Positions 44,331-53,965 of a stretch of DNA of 64,000 nucleotides are shown one piece after another. The stretch lies in NCBI GenBank assembly GCA_024698585.1, contig JAILRB010000054.1:1-64000 (forward strand), read 5' to 3'. The notes under the pieces are model-generated. The model worked only from the letters and a program-made list of their open reading frames with translations. It did not search any database and had not been told where the DNA came from. The position numbers and the translations under genes are program-made. Source of the DNA: Eubacterium sp. GTDB taxonomy: Bacteria; Bacillota; Clostridia; Lachnospirales; Lachnospiraceae. How positions within the stretch are numbered: the first letter of the stretch is position 1; every line of letters starts with the position of its first letter.

Positions 44331-44864
44331 ATGAATCTAATGAAACAGAAAATCCGTAAGGATATGATTCAGAAAAGAAAAGATTTAACCAATCAAGAAT
44401 ATCAAACAAAAAGCGATTGCATATGCCAAAAAATCATGAAACGCTCTGACTTTCAGCAAGCGAATGTGGTATATGCATATTTTGCTGTAAGGCAGGAAGT
44501 CTCTTTAGAGACATTAATTCAATATTGTCTGGAAAATAAGAAACAAATTGCCCTTCCGCGTGTGGAAGATGAGAACATTGCTTTTTATCTGATTCATGGA
44601 TTGGAAGATGTGGAAGAAGGATATTTTCACGTCATGGAACCAAATGGTTTCTGTGAAAAGGCACCGGCACCGGATTTGATTTTGGTTCCGGGAGTGGCTT
44701 TTACCAAAGTTGGAAACCGCTTAGGATATGGCGGTGGATTTTATGACCGGTTCTTAAAAAAAACACCGTGTCAAACAATTGGAATTGGGTATGATTTTCA
44801 GTTGATGAAAGAATTGCCGACCGAAGAACATGATATCTGTTTGGATGAGGTCATTACAGATTAA
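44331..44864 (+). CDS. 5-formyltetrahydrofolate cyclo-ligase
   Basis: ATP-dependent conversion of 5-formyl-THF to 5,10-methenyl-THF. 177 residues, with the basic N-terminus KQKIRKDMIQKRKDLT and the signature VPGVAFTKVGNRLGYGGGFYDRFL. Start at 44331 uses AGAGG at 44317-44321 within the end of the DUF896 gene. Upstream of miaB with an 18-base gap. Confidence 0.93.
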   Translation: MNLMKQKIRKDMIQKRKDLTNQEYQTKSDCICQKIMKRSDFQQANVVYAYFAVRQEVSLETLIQYCLENKKQIALPRVEDENIAFYLIHGLEDVEEGYFHVMEPNGFCEKAPAPDLILVPGVAFTKVGNRLGYGGGFYDRFLKKTPCQTIGIGYDFQLMKELPTEEHDICLDEVITD

Positions 44865-44882
44865 TAGAGTTTAGGAGATTGT

Positions 44883-46289
44883 ATGGAATTTACAAATGAA
44901 TCAGAAAAACAACAGTATTATATGGAGCAATGCCGTCAGTTAATTCAGGCGAAAGAACAGAAGTTAGGAAGAAAGCTGACTGCCTGCGTGGTAACCTTTG
45001 GTTGTCAGATGAACTTTAAGGATTCTGAAAAGCTATTAGGAATCCTGAAGCAGATTGGATACGAGGAAACAGATGACGAACATGCGGATTTAGTACTTTA
45101 CAATACCTGTACAGTTCGTGAAAATGCAAATCTGAAAATTTACGGACGACTGGGTTACTTACATAAAATCAAGGACAAAAATCCGGAAATGATTATTGGA
45201 TTATGCGGTTGCATGATGCAGGAACCTCATGTGGTGGAAAAGTTAAATAAAAGCTACCGTTTTATTGATTTGATTTTCGGAACACATAATGTATTCATTC
45301 TGGCAGAATTATTGTATGAGCGTCTTTTGACTGGACATAAAGTGGAAAGTATCTGGGATGGAACCACAGAGATTGTGGAAGATTTACCGTCCATTCGTAA
45401 ATATGACTTCAAATGTGGTGTGAATATCATGTTTGGTTGTAATAATTTCTGTACCTACTGTATCGTTCCTTATGTGCGAGGACGAGAGCGAAGCAGGGAT
45501 CCGGAAGAAATTATCAAGGAAATCGAAGCCTTGGCTGCAGACGGCGTTGTGGAAGTCATGCTTTTAGGACAAAACGTGAATTCTTACGGAAAGACCTTAG
45601 AACATCCGATTTCTTTTGCAGAACTGTTACGCCGTGTGGAACAGGTGGAAGGTGTTGAACGAATCCGTTTCATGACTTCTCATCCGAAGGATTTGTCGGA
45701 TGAATTGATTGAGGTAATGGCTCAATCCAAGAAAATTTGTAAGCAGATGCATCTTCCGTTACAGTCCGGAAGTTCCAGACTTCTTGACCGAATGAATCGT
45801 CATTATACGAAGGAAGATTACCTTTTGATTGTCGAAAAATTACGGAAAGCCATTCCTGATATCGGACTTACGACAGATATCATTGTGGGATTTCCGGGGG
45901 AAACGGAAGAAGACTTTGAGGAAACCCTGGATGTGGTTTCCAAGGTACGTTATGATTCTGCGTTTACCTTTATCTATTCCAAGCGTTCCGGAACACCGGC
46001 AGCGGAAATGGAAAATCAGGTTCCGGAATCTGTTATTAAAGAACGATTTGATCGTTTACTGAAACTGATTAACAGCATTTCCAAGGAAAAGACAGCGGTA
46101 TTGGAAGGAACGACACAGCCGGTTCTTGTGGAAGAAAAGAACGGAAAGTTAGAAGGCTATGTATCCGGAAGACTGAGTAATAATTCTGTAGTTCATTTTC
46201 CTGGATGTGAACAGTTGATTGGAAAAATTGTTTCCGTAAACTTGAAGGAAGCAAAAGGATTTTACTATATGGGAGAAATGGTGGAATAA
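44883..46289 (+). CDS. miaB: tRNA-2-methylthio-N6-dimethylallyladenosine synthase MiaB
   Basis: Radical-SAM methylthiotransferase acting on i6A37 in tRNA, the product of MiaA encoded downstream. 468 residues: N-terminal UPF0004 domain with cluster cysteines (VTFGCQMN, CTVREN, CGCMMQ), radical SAM motif CNNFCTYC, and a C-terminal TRAM domain (VLVEEKNGKLEGYVSGRLSNN). MiaB rather than MtaB or RimO is supported by the FGCQMNxxDSE motif (here GCQMNFKDSEK) and the miaA linkage. Confidence 0.95.
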   Translation: MEFTNESEKQQYYMEQCRQLIQAKEQKLGRKLTACVVTFGCQMNFKDSEKLLGILKQIGYEETDDEHADLVLYNTCTVRENANLKIYGRLGYLHKIKDKNPEMIIGLCGCMMQEPHVVEKLNKSYRFIDLIFGTHNVFILAELLYERLLTGHKVESIWDGTTEIVEDLPSIRKYDFKCGVNIMFGCNNFCTYCIVPYVRGRERSRDPEEIIKEIEALAADGVVEVMLLGQNVNSYGKTLEHPISFAELLRRVEQVEGVERIRFMTSHPKDLSDELIEVMAQSKKICKQMHLPLQSGSSRLLDRMNRHYTKEDYLLIVEKLRKAIPDIGLTTDIIVGFPGETEEDFEETLDVVSKVRYDSAFTFIYSKRSGTPAAEMENQVPESVIKERFDRLLKLINSISKEKTAVLEGTTQPVLVEEKNGKLEGYVSGRLSNNSVVHFPGCEQLIGKIVSVNLKEAKGFYYMGEMVE

Positions 46290-46290
46290 G

Positions 46291-48981
46291 ATGGGATTAC
46301 CTCCAATGATGCAGGATGTCTGGGATCATCACTTAGATGAACTGACTCCGATGATGAAGAATTATTTAGAAACAAAAAATCAGAACCCGGATTGTATTAT
46401 CTTTTACAGACTAGGGGATTTCTATGAAATGTTTTTTGATGACGCAACAACTGCTTCCAGGGAAATGGAAATCACATTAACCGGGAAAAGTTGTGGATTG
46501 GAAGAAAGAGCTCCAATGTGTGGCGTTCCTTTTCATGCAGTGGATACCTATTTGAATCGTCTGGTATCAAAAGGATACAAGGTATGTATTGTAGAGCAGG
46601 TAGAAGATCCTGCCCAGGCAAAAGGTCTGGTGAAACGTGAAGTGGTTCGTATCGTGACACCGGGAACGAATTTAAATATGACTGCCATGGACGAAGGAAA
46701 GAATAACTATCTGATGTCCATTGCTTATATCAGTGATAAATTTGGAATCTCTATTGCGGATGTATCCACCGGGGATTACTATGTAACGGAAGTTAATTCC
46801 GAAAGAAATGTTTTAGATGAAATCAATAAATTCATGCCGAGTGAAATCATCTGTAACCACGCCTTTTTAATGAGTGGCCTGGATATTTCCGATTTACAGA
46901 ATCGTTTGAATATTTCTGTGTTTGAATTGGAACAGTGGTATTTTGACGAGGACATTTGCTCAGATGTTTTAAAAGAACATTTTGGCATGGCTGATTTAGC
47001 GGGCCTTGGAATCTCCGAGATGCTTCTGGGAGTAATTTCCGCAGGTTCTTTATTGAAATACTTATATGAAACCCAGAAGAATACCTTGTCGCATATTACC
47101 AAGCTTCTTCCGTATTCTACGAATACCTTTATGATTCTGGATACATCAACCCGAAGAAATCTGGAATTATGTGAGACACTGAGGGAAAAACAGAAACGTG
47201 GTTCCCTACTTTGGGTTTTAGATCATACAAAGACTGCCATGGGAGCCAGAACGCTTCGAAGTTACATTGAGCAGCCACTGATTTCCAAAGAGGAAATTCT
47301 GAATCGTCAAAAAGTAATTACCGAACTGAATAAGTCCATGATTACCAGGGACGAATTACGTGAGTACTTATCTCCAATTTATGATTTGGAACGATTGCTC
47401 AGTAAAATATCTTACCGTTCTGCTAATCCAAGAGATTTAATTGCCTTTAAGACCTCTTTAGGGATGCTTCCGCATATAAAGAACATCATTACGGATTTTA
47501 AAAGTCCGTTGTTCCGGGACATTTTTGATCGCCTGGATCCATTAGATGATATTTTTGATTTGATTGATTCTTCCATCGCGGAAGACCCACCAATTGCCAT
47601 TAAGGAAGGTGGTATCATCCGGGAAGGATACAATGAGGAAATTGATCGGCTTCGAAATGCCAAGACGGAAGGAAAAGTCTGGCTGGCGGAACTGGAAGCA
47701 GAAGAACGGGAACGTACCGGAATCAAGAATTTGAAAATCAAGTTTAATAAAGTATTCGGATACTATTTGGAAGTGACCAATTCTTTCAAGGATCTGGTAC
47801 CGGAGGATTATATTAGAAAGCAGACTTTAACGAATGCAGAGCGATATACGACTGCTAAATTAAAAGAGTTAGAGGATGTGATTGTCGGTGCAGAAGATAA
47901 ATTATTCTCCATGGAATATGATATCTTTACTGCCATTCGTGAAGAAATCTTCCATCAGATGAACCGAATTCAAATGACTGCCAAGGCAATTGCCCAGATT
48001 GATGTGTTTGCATCCCTGGCATTTGTGGCAGAAAGAAATCACTATGTGAAACCGAAAATCAACGATCGAGGAATTATTGATATTAAGGACGGTCGTCATC
48101 CGGTGGTTGAAAAAATGATGGATGAGAACATGTTCATTTCTAATAACACCTATCTGGATAACACCAATAACCGCCTGGCAATCATTACCGGTCCGAACAT
48201 GGCAGGGAAATCGACTTATATGCGCCAGACCGCCTTAATTACTTTAATGGCTCAGATTGGCTCCTTTGTTCCGGCAAGAGAAGCAAATATTTCTATTTGT
48301 GATAAGATTTTCACCCGTGTTGGGGCATCGGATGATTTAGCCAGTGGTCAGAGTACCTTCATGGTGGAAATGACGGAAGTGGCAAATATTTTAAGAAATG
48401 CAACCCCAAGCAGTTTATTGATTTTAGATGAAATCGGTCGAGGAACCAGCACCTTTGACGGATTAAGCATTGCATGGGCGGTTGTGGAATATATCAGTGA
48501 TAAAAAGATTCTGGGGGCAAAGACATTGTTTGCAACCCATTATCATGAATTAACAGAATTGGAAGGAACCCTTCCGGGAGTGAATAACTATTGTATTAGT
48601 GTTAAGGAACAGGGAGACGATATTGTATTCCTGCGTAAGATCATTACCGGTGGAGCGGATAAGAGTTATGGAATTCAGGTGGCAAAACTTGCCGGCGTTC
48701 CGGATTCTGTTATTGACCGTGCCAAGGAATTGGTACTGGAGTTAAGTAATGCAGACATTACCTTACGCGCGAAGGATATTGCTCAGGGAATGTTGCCGGG
48801 AACGAAAGTACTTCCGGGAATCAATGATGACCCTGATGCACATCAGATGACTTTATTTGATACAGTAAGAGAAGATGACATCATTAAGGAAATCGAGGAA
48901 ATGGATTTAGGTTCCATGACTCCGATTGACGGCCTTAATTATCTTTATAAATTACAGAATCAGTTAAAGAACCGCTGGTAG
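46291..48981 (+). CDS. mutS: DNA mismatch repair protein MutS
   Basis: Recognises mismatches and small loops. 896 residues: mismatch-binding domain I with the wedge motif FYEMF (FYRLGDFYEMFFDDA), connector, core, clamp, and ATPase domain with Walker A GPNMAGKST and LILDEIGRGTSTFDG. Begins 1 base after the miaB stop. Followed by mutL after 58 bases. Confidence 0.97.
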   Translation: MGLPPMMQDVWDHHLDELTPMMKNYLETKNQNPDCIIFYRLGDFYEMFFDDATTASREMEITLTGKSCGLEERAPMCGVPFHAVDTYLNRLVSKGYKVCIVEQVEDPAQAKGLVKREVVRIVTPGTNLNMTAMDEGKNNYLMSIAYISDKFGISIADVSTGDYYVTEVNSERNVLDEINKFMPSEIICNHAFLMSGLDISDLQNRLNISVFELEQWYFDEDICSDVLKEHFGMADLAGLGISEMLLGVISAGSLLKYLYETQKNTLSHITKLLPYSTNTFMILDTSTRRNLELCETLREKQKRGSLLWVLDHTKTAMGARTLRSYIEQPLISKEEILNRQKVITELNKSMITRDELREYLSPIYDLERLLSKISYRSANPRDLIAFKTSLGMLPHIKNIITDFKSPLFRDIFDRLDPLDDIFDLIDSSIAEDPPIAIKEGGIIREGYNEEIDRLRNAKTEGKVWLAELEAEERERTGIKNLKIKFNKVFGYYLEVTNSFKDLVPEDYIRKQTLTNAERYTTAKLKELEDVIVGAEDKLFSMEYDIFTAIREEIFHQMNRIQMTAKAIAQIDVFASLAFVAERNHYVKPKINDRGIIDIKDGRHPVVEKMMDENMFISNNTYLDNTNNRLAIITGPNMAGKSTYMRQTALITLMAQIGSFVPAREANISICDKIFTRVGASDDLASGQSTFMVEMTEVANILRNATPSSLLILDEIGRGTSTFDGLSIAWAVVEYISDKKILGAKTLFATHYHELTELEGTLPGVNNYCISVKEQGDDIVFLRKIITGGADKSYGIQVAKLAGVPDSVIDRAKELVLELSNADITLRAKDIAQGMLPGTKVLPGINDDPDAHQMTLFDTVREDDIIKEIEEMDLGSMTPIDGLNYLYKLQNQLKNRW

Positions 48982-49039
48982 CAGAAAGGCTTGATGACGA
49001 TTCACATTTGCGTAAAACAAACAATTAGAGGAGCGTTAT

Positions 49040-50929
49040 ATGAGTAAAATTCAAGTTTTAGATCAAAGTACAATCAATCAAATTGCGGCAGGAGAAGTAA
49101 TTGACCGACCGGCATCTATTGTAAAGGAATTAATGGAAAATGCCATTGATGCAGGTTCTTCCATGATTACCATTGAAATCAAGGATGGGGGGACTTCCAT
49201 GATTCGTATTACGGACAATGGTTGCGGAATTGATAAGGAAGATATTTCCATTGCCTTCCTGAGACATTCCACCAGTAAGATTAAAACGGCACTGGACTTA
49301 TTGACGGTTTCATCCCTGGGATTCCGTGGAGAAGCCTTATCCAGTATTGCAGCTGTTTGTCAGGTGGAACTGATTACGAAGGTGGCAACGGAAATGACCG
49401 GAATTCGTTATAAGATTGAAGGCGGAAAAGAAGTCTTAAAAGAAGAAATCGGTGCACCAGAGGGAACAACCTTTATTGTCCGAAATATTTTCTTTAATAC
49501 GCCTGCCAGAAGAAAGTTTTTAAAGACTCCTCAGACAGAAACCGGTTATATTTCTGATATTATTGAAAAAATAGCATTATCTCATCCGGAGATTTCCATT
49601 CATTTTATTTCCAATGGACAGACGAAAATTCATACTGCCGGAAACGGAAATCTGAAGGATGTGATTTACAGTATTTATGGAAAAGATATTACGCAGAATG
49701 TCATTGAAATTCATGGCGAAAATGATTTCATGAAAATGGACGGATTTATTGGGAAACCAATCATTTCCAGAGGAAACAGAAACTGCGAGACCTATTTCAT
49801 TAATGGAAGATATATTAAAAGCAATATCATCAATAAATCCATTGAAGATGGATATAAGCAGATTCTGATGCAGCATAAATATCCATTTTGTGTTCTGAAT
49901 TTTGAAATTCCTCATGAATTATTGGATGTAAATGTTCATCCGGCGAAGATGGAACTTCGTTTTCGAAAGGGTGAAGCAATCTATCCGTGGATTATGGAGC
50001 ATGTACATGATGCTTTGTTGGAAAAGCCGAATATCATTCCGGTGGAATTAAATCCGGAAACAGAAGAGAAACAGGAAAAAATATCTGTACCGGAACCTTT
50101 CGAATATCAGCGTAAAGTCCAGCAACAAGAAATCCTAAACCAAAGAACCGTGTTCCAGCCGGATGTACCTGTAAGGCGGTTGGAAGAACCGGTGAAGCCA
50201 TATGTCACCGGCAGAATTAACCGTCCTTTTGAATCACCGAAAAAGGTGGAAGAGATACAGGAATCTCCTTTGGAAACAGTACAGGAAGAAGCAAAGCCAT
50301 TACAGCAGAAATTGACAGATGTCTTTGATGAATTTCTGACAGAACCGGCAAAACCAAAACATAAACTGGTAGGTCAAGTGTTTGATACCTACTGGATTAT
50401 TGAATATGATAATAAGATGTACATCATAGACCAGCATGCAGCCCATGAAAAGGTTATGTTTGAACATTTTATGGATAAACTAAAGAAAAAGGAAGTTCAT
50501 ACCCAGATGATGAACCCGCCGATTATTCTAAATCTTTCCATGGCAGAAGCTGACTTAATGAATCAGTATCTGGATAAGTTTTTGGAAATCGGTTTTGAAA
50601 TAGAAAATTTTGGAGGACAGGACTTTGCCGTTCGTGGCGTTCCGTCGGATTTGTACTCCTTAAATTCTGAAGATGTACTGATGGAAATCGTGGATAATCT
50701 TTCAGCAGAAGTCGGGAAGATGGTTCCGGATATGCTTACGGATAAAATTGCTTCCATGTCCTGTAAGGCTGCCGTGAAAGGAAATAATCTTTTAACGCCG
50801 GCTGAAATGGATGCATTGGTTGATCAGTTATTGGAATTAGAAAATCCATATAACTGTCCACATGGAAGACCAACCATTATTTCTATGACCAAATATGAAT
50901 TAGATAAGAAATTTAAAAGAATTGTTTAA
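49040..50929 (+). CDS. mutL: DNA mismatch repair protein MutL
   Basis: Mismatch repair GHKL ATPase and endonuclease. 629 residues: N-terminal ATPase with ELMENAIDAG, DNGCGI and GFRGEAL motifs, a linker of about 90 residues, and a C-terminal domain with the metal-binding endonuclease motif DQHAAHEKVMFE and CPHGRP. The intact DQHA(x)2E(x)4E motif predicts a nicking MutL, as expected for a bacterium without MutH. Its stop overlaps the miaA start by one base. Confidence 0.97.
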   Translation: MSKIQVLDQSTINQIAAGEVIDRPASIVKELMENAIDAGSSMITIEIKDGGTSMIRITDNGCGIDKEDISIAFLRHSTSKIKTALDLLTVSSLGFRGEALSSIAAVCQVELITKVATEMTGIRYKIEGGKEVLKEEIGAPEGTTFIVRNIFFNTPARRKFLKTPQTETGYISDIIEKIALSHPEISIHFISNGQTKIHTAGNGNLKDVIYSIYGKDITQNVIEIHGENDFMKMDGFIGKPIISRGNRNCETYFINGRYIKSNIINKSIEDGYKQILMQHKYPFCVLNFEIPHELLDVNVHPAKMELRFRKGEAIYPWIMEHVHDALLEKPNIIPVELNPETEEKQEKISVPEPFEYQRKVQQQEILNQRTVFQPDVPVRRLEEPVKPYVTGRINRPFESPKKVEEIQESPLETVQEEAKPLQQKLTDVFDEFLTEPAKPKHKLVGQVFDTYWIIEYDNKMYIIDQHAAHEKVMFEHFMDKLKKKEVHTQMMNPPIILNLSMAEADLMNQYLDKFLEIGFEIENFGGQDFAVRGVPSDLYSLNSEDVLMEIVDNLSAEVGKMVPDMLTDKIASMSCKAAVKGNNLLTPAEMDALVDQLLELENPYNCPHGRPTIISMTKYELDKKFKRIV

Positions 50930-51876
50930 TGATGAAAAAGAAATTAGTAATTATAACAGGTCCAACCGCTGTGGGAAAGACGGAATTATCCATTCGCCTG
51001 GCCAAGGCTATTGACGGGGAAATCATCAGTGCAGATTCCATTCAGGTCTACAAAGGAATGAATATCGGCTCTGCAAAAATCACTCCCGAAGAAATGCAGG
51101 GAGTTCCGCACTATCTGATTGATGAACTGACTCCGGATCAGGAATTTAATGTTCATCAGTTTCAACTACTGACCAAACAGTATATGGACCGGATTTATAC
51201 AAAAAATAAAATACCGATTATTGTAGGTGGAACAGGATTTTATATTCAGTCGGTTCTTTACGACATTCAGTTTGATGCCACAGAGGAAAATCATGAATAC
51301 CGAGACTTCCTGGAAGCTGAAGCTGCGAAGGATGGAGGAAAGGCTTTATATGAAAAACTAAAGGAAATTGATCCGGCTTCCTGTGAAACCATTCATGCCA
51401 ATAATGTGAAGCGGGTGATTCGTGCCCTGGAGTACTATCATGAAACCGGGAAAAAGATTTCTGAGCACAATGAAGAACAGCGTCAGAATGAGTCCCCGTA
51501 TCAGTTCTGTTATTTCGTGTTGAATACGGATCGACAGATTCTTTATGACCGAATCAATCAACGGGTAAATCTCATGGTTGAACAGGGATTAGAAGGCGAA
51601 GTACAGAAATTACTGGAACAGGGGTATGCGGAAACTCTGCCATCCATGCAGGGAATCGGCTATAAAGAGATGATTGCTTATTTAAAAGGAGAATGCTCCC
51701 TGGAAGAGGCAATCTACCAGATTAAATTAAACACCCGGCATTTTGCCAAACGCCAGCTTACATGGTTTCGAAGAGAAAAAGAGGTTACCATGGTGGATTA
51801 CTTACAGTTTCAAAATGACAAGAATCAGATTCTTGACTATATGCTAACGTGTTTAAAGGAAAGAGGAATTATTTAA
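50929..51876 (+). CDS. miaA: tRNA dimethylallyltransferase MiaA
   Basis: Adds the dimethylallyl group to A37 of tRNAs reading UNN codons. 315 residues, P-loop GPTAVGKTEL, SADSIQVYKGMNIGSAK, and VGGTGFYIQS motifs; the C-terminal part has RQLTWFRRE. The ATG at 50929 overlaps the mutL stop, and a second ATG is at 50932. The next gene begins on the base after its stop, leaving no room for hfq, which follows miaA in many Firmicutes. Confidence 0.96.
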   Translation: MMKKKLVIITGPTAVGKTELSIRLAKAIDGEIISADSIQVYKGMNIGSAKITPEEMQGVPHYLIDELTPDQEFNVHQFQLLTKQYMDRIYTKNKIPIIVGGTGFYIQSVLYDIQFDATEENHEYRDFLEAEAAKDGGKALYEKLKEIDPASCETIHANNVKRVIRALEYYHETGKKISEHNEEQRQNESPYQFCYFVLNTDRQILYDRINQRVNLMVEQGLEGEVQKLLEQGYAETLPSMQGIGYKEMIAYLKGECSLEEAIYQIKLNTRHFAKRQLTWFRREKEVTMVDYLQFQNDKNQILDYMLTCLKERGII

Positions 51877-53160
51877 ATGAATCAAATTCAGGAAATGTAC
51901 CAGTCCTTAGGGATTTCAGAAAAAATATATCAGTTATCGGAGGAGGTTTTAGCATCTCTTTCTGATATTTTTGAGGAAACAGATCAGATTGCTGAATACA
52001 ATCAGATGAAAGTGCTTTACGCGCTTCAAAAGAACAAGGTATCGGAAGCATGTTTTCATACTTCCACAGGTTATGGATATAATGATTTAGGAAGAGATAC
52101 TTTGGAAAAAGTCTATGCAGACATTTTCCATACGGAAGATGCTCTGGTACGTCCGCAGATTACCTGTGGTACACATGCATTAGGGATTGCATTGGCTGCA
52201 AATTTAAGACCGGGAGATACTATGATGTATGTTTCCGGAAAACCTTATGATACTTTGGAAGAAGTTATTGGAATTCGTCCGTCGAAAGGAAGTCTTAAGG
52301 AATATGGAATCAATTATAAAGAAGTGGACCTTTTAGAAAATGGTGAATTCGATATCGAAGGAATCAAAAATGCATTAACGGATGATGTAAAGCTCATTGG
52401 AATTCAACGTTCCAAAGGATATGCCACAAGACCTTCCCTGTTAGTGGAAAAAATCGGTCAGGTCATTAAAGAAGTAAAGGCCATTCGTCCGGATGTCATT
52501 GTCATGGTGGATAATTGCTATGGAGAATTTGTGGAAACAAAAGAGCCATCAGATTATGGTGCTGACATGATTGTCGGCTCCTTAATTAAAAATGCCGGAG
52601 GCGGACTTGCTCCAGCCGGTGGATATATTTGTGGTACCAAAGCATGTGTGGAACAGTGTGCGTATCGTTTAACAACACCGGGACTTGGAAAAGAAGTCGG
52701 TGCGAACATGGGGGTAATCAACACCTTCTATCAGGGACTGTTTCTGGCACCAACAGTGGTGGCAGGAGCAAAAAAGGGAGCAGTCTTTGCGGCAGCCCTG
52801 TTTGAAAAGTTAAACTATAAGGTTGTTCCGACTGCCTGGGAACCAAGAACCGATATCATTCAATGCATTGAATTCGGTAATCCGGATGCTGTAGTTGCAT
52901 TTTGTAAAGGAATTCAGGCGGCAGCACCGGTAGACAGTTATGTTTCACCGGAACCATGGGATATGCCGGGATATGACGCACCGGTTATTATGGCTGCCGG
53001 AGCTTTCGTTCAGGGATCTTCCATTGAACTGAGCGCGGATGGACCAATCAAGCCTCCATACGCAGTGTATTTCCAGGGAGGACTGACCTGGCATCACGCA
53101 AAACTGGGCATTTTAAAGGCACTTGCTTCCATGGAAGAAGCAAAAATTGTGGAATTATAA
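51877..53160 (+). CDS. Methionine gamma-lyase family PLP protein (YnbB-like)
   Basis: 427-residue fold-type I PLP enzyme of the 'aluminium resistance' family, close to cystathionine/methionine gamma-lyases. Visible: TCGTHALGIALAANLRPGD, substrate loop, and the PLP lysine in VGSLIKNAGGGLAPAGGYICG. In Bacillus ynbB is near miaA/hfq and glnR. True substrate unproven; a carbon-sulfur lyase activity is the likely guess. Starts directly after the miaA stop. Confidence 0.88.
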   Translation: MNQIQEMYQSLGISEKIYQLSEEVLASLSDIFEETDQIAEYNQMKVLYALQKNKVSEACFHTSTGYGYNDLGRDTLEKVYADIFHTEDALVRPQITCGTHALGIALAANLRPGDTMMYVSGKPYDTLEEVIGIRPSKGSLKEYGINYKEVDLLENGEFDIEGIKNALTDDVKLIGIQRSKGYATRPSLLVEKIGQVIKEVKAIRPDVIVMVDNCYGEFVETKEPSDYGADMIVGSLIKNAGGGLAPAGGYICGTKACVEQCAYRLTTPGLGKEVGANMGVINTFYQGLFLAPTVVAGAKKGAVFAAALFEKLNYKVVPTAWEPRTDIIQCIEFGNPDAVVAFCKGIQAAAPVDSYVSPEPWDMPGYDAPVIMAAGAFVQGSSIELSADGPIKPPYAVYFQGGLTWHHAKLGILKALASMEEAKIVEL

Positions 53161-53198
53161 CTTGTTTTGACGGAATCTGTCTTTTATTGGAAAAAACG

Positions 53199-53227
53199 TA
53201 TACACTAAAAATTTATTGTGCTAAAAT
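53199..53227 (+). promoter_or_regulatory. Candidate extended -10 promoter of radC-mreB
   Basis: TATACA (53199-53204), 17-base spacer, TAAAAT (53222-53227) preceded by TGC. This would drive radC and possibly the mre cluster, which follows without a terminator. Confidence 0.55.
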
Positions 53228-53266
53228 AGGTATGTCTTTGCTTGGAGAGAATAGAAGTGGAGGCTT

Positions 53267-53953
53267 ATGAGTAGTGTAAAACAGTTACCAAAAGAAGAAA
53301 GACCTTATGAACGTTGTATGGAATATGGTCCGGAAGTATTAAGTGATGTGGAATTATTATCTGTCATTCTACGTACCGGAACCCGGGAACAAAACGTTAA
53401 GGAACTGTCGGAAAAAATATTGAATTCCACTGCAGAAGGAAATTTATTATCCTTAATGCATTTGGAAAAAGAACAATTACAGGAAATCAAAGGAATTGGA
53501 ATGGTAAAAGCCAGCCAGCTTCTTTGCATTGCTGAATTAGCGAAACGAATTTCCATGATTCGTTCTGAAAAACAATTACGATTTAGCATGCCGGAATCCA
53601 TTGCCAATTATTATATGGAACGGTTTCGGCATTTAGAACAGGAGCATTTATATGCTCTCTTTCTGGATTCGAAATGTTCCCTGATTAAGGAAAAACATCT
53701 GACGACAGGGACAGTGAATCAATCCTTATTATCGAATAGAGAAATATTTGTTGAAGCATTGAAGTGTAATGCTGTCTTCTTTGTTTTAATTCATAATCAT
53801 CCCAGTGGAGACTGTACGCCCAGCCGTGCAGATATAGAATCCACCCGAAGTCTTGTAGAGGCCGGAGAATTAATGGGAATCCGACTGTTGGATCACATTA
53901 TTCTTGGAGATCAAAAATACAGCAGCCTGAAAGAATTAAAACTTCTTGATTAG
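53267..53953 (+). CDS. radC: RadC/JAMM-domain protein
   Basis: 228 residues: N-terminal helix-hairpin-helix segment (LQEIKGIGMVKASQLLCIAELAKRI) and a JAMM metal-dependent fold with E...HNHPSGDCTPSRADIESTRSL. Once thought a DNA repair protein; the function is not established. As in Bacillus and many Clostridia it sits just upstream of mreB, 12 bases away. Confidence 0.94.
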   Translation: MSSVKQLPKEERPYERCMEYGPEVLSDVELLSVILRTGTREQNVKELSEKILNSTAEGNLLSLMHLEKEQLQEIKGIGMVKASQLLCIAELAKRISMIRSEKQLRFSMPESIANYYMERFRHLEQEHLYALFLDSKCSLIKEKHLTTGTVNQSLLSNREIFVEALKCNAVFFVLIHNHPSGDCTPSRADIESTRSLVEAGELMGIRLLDHIILGDQKYSSLKELKLLD

Positions 53954-53965
53954 AAAGGGGCATTT

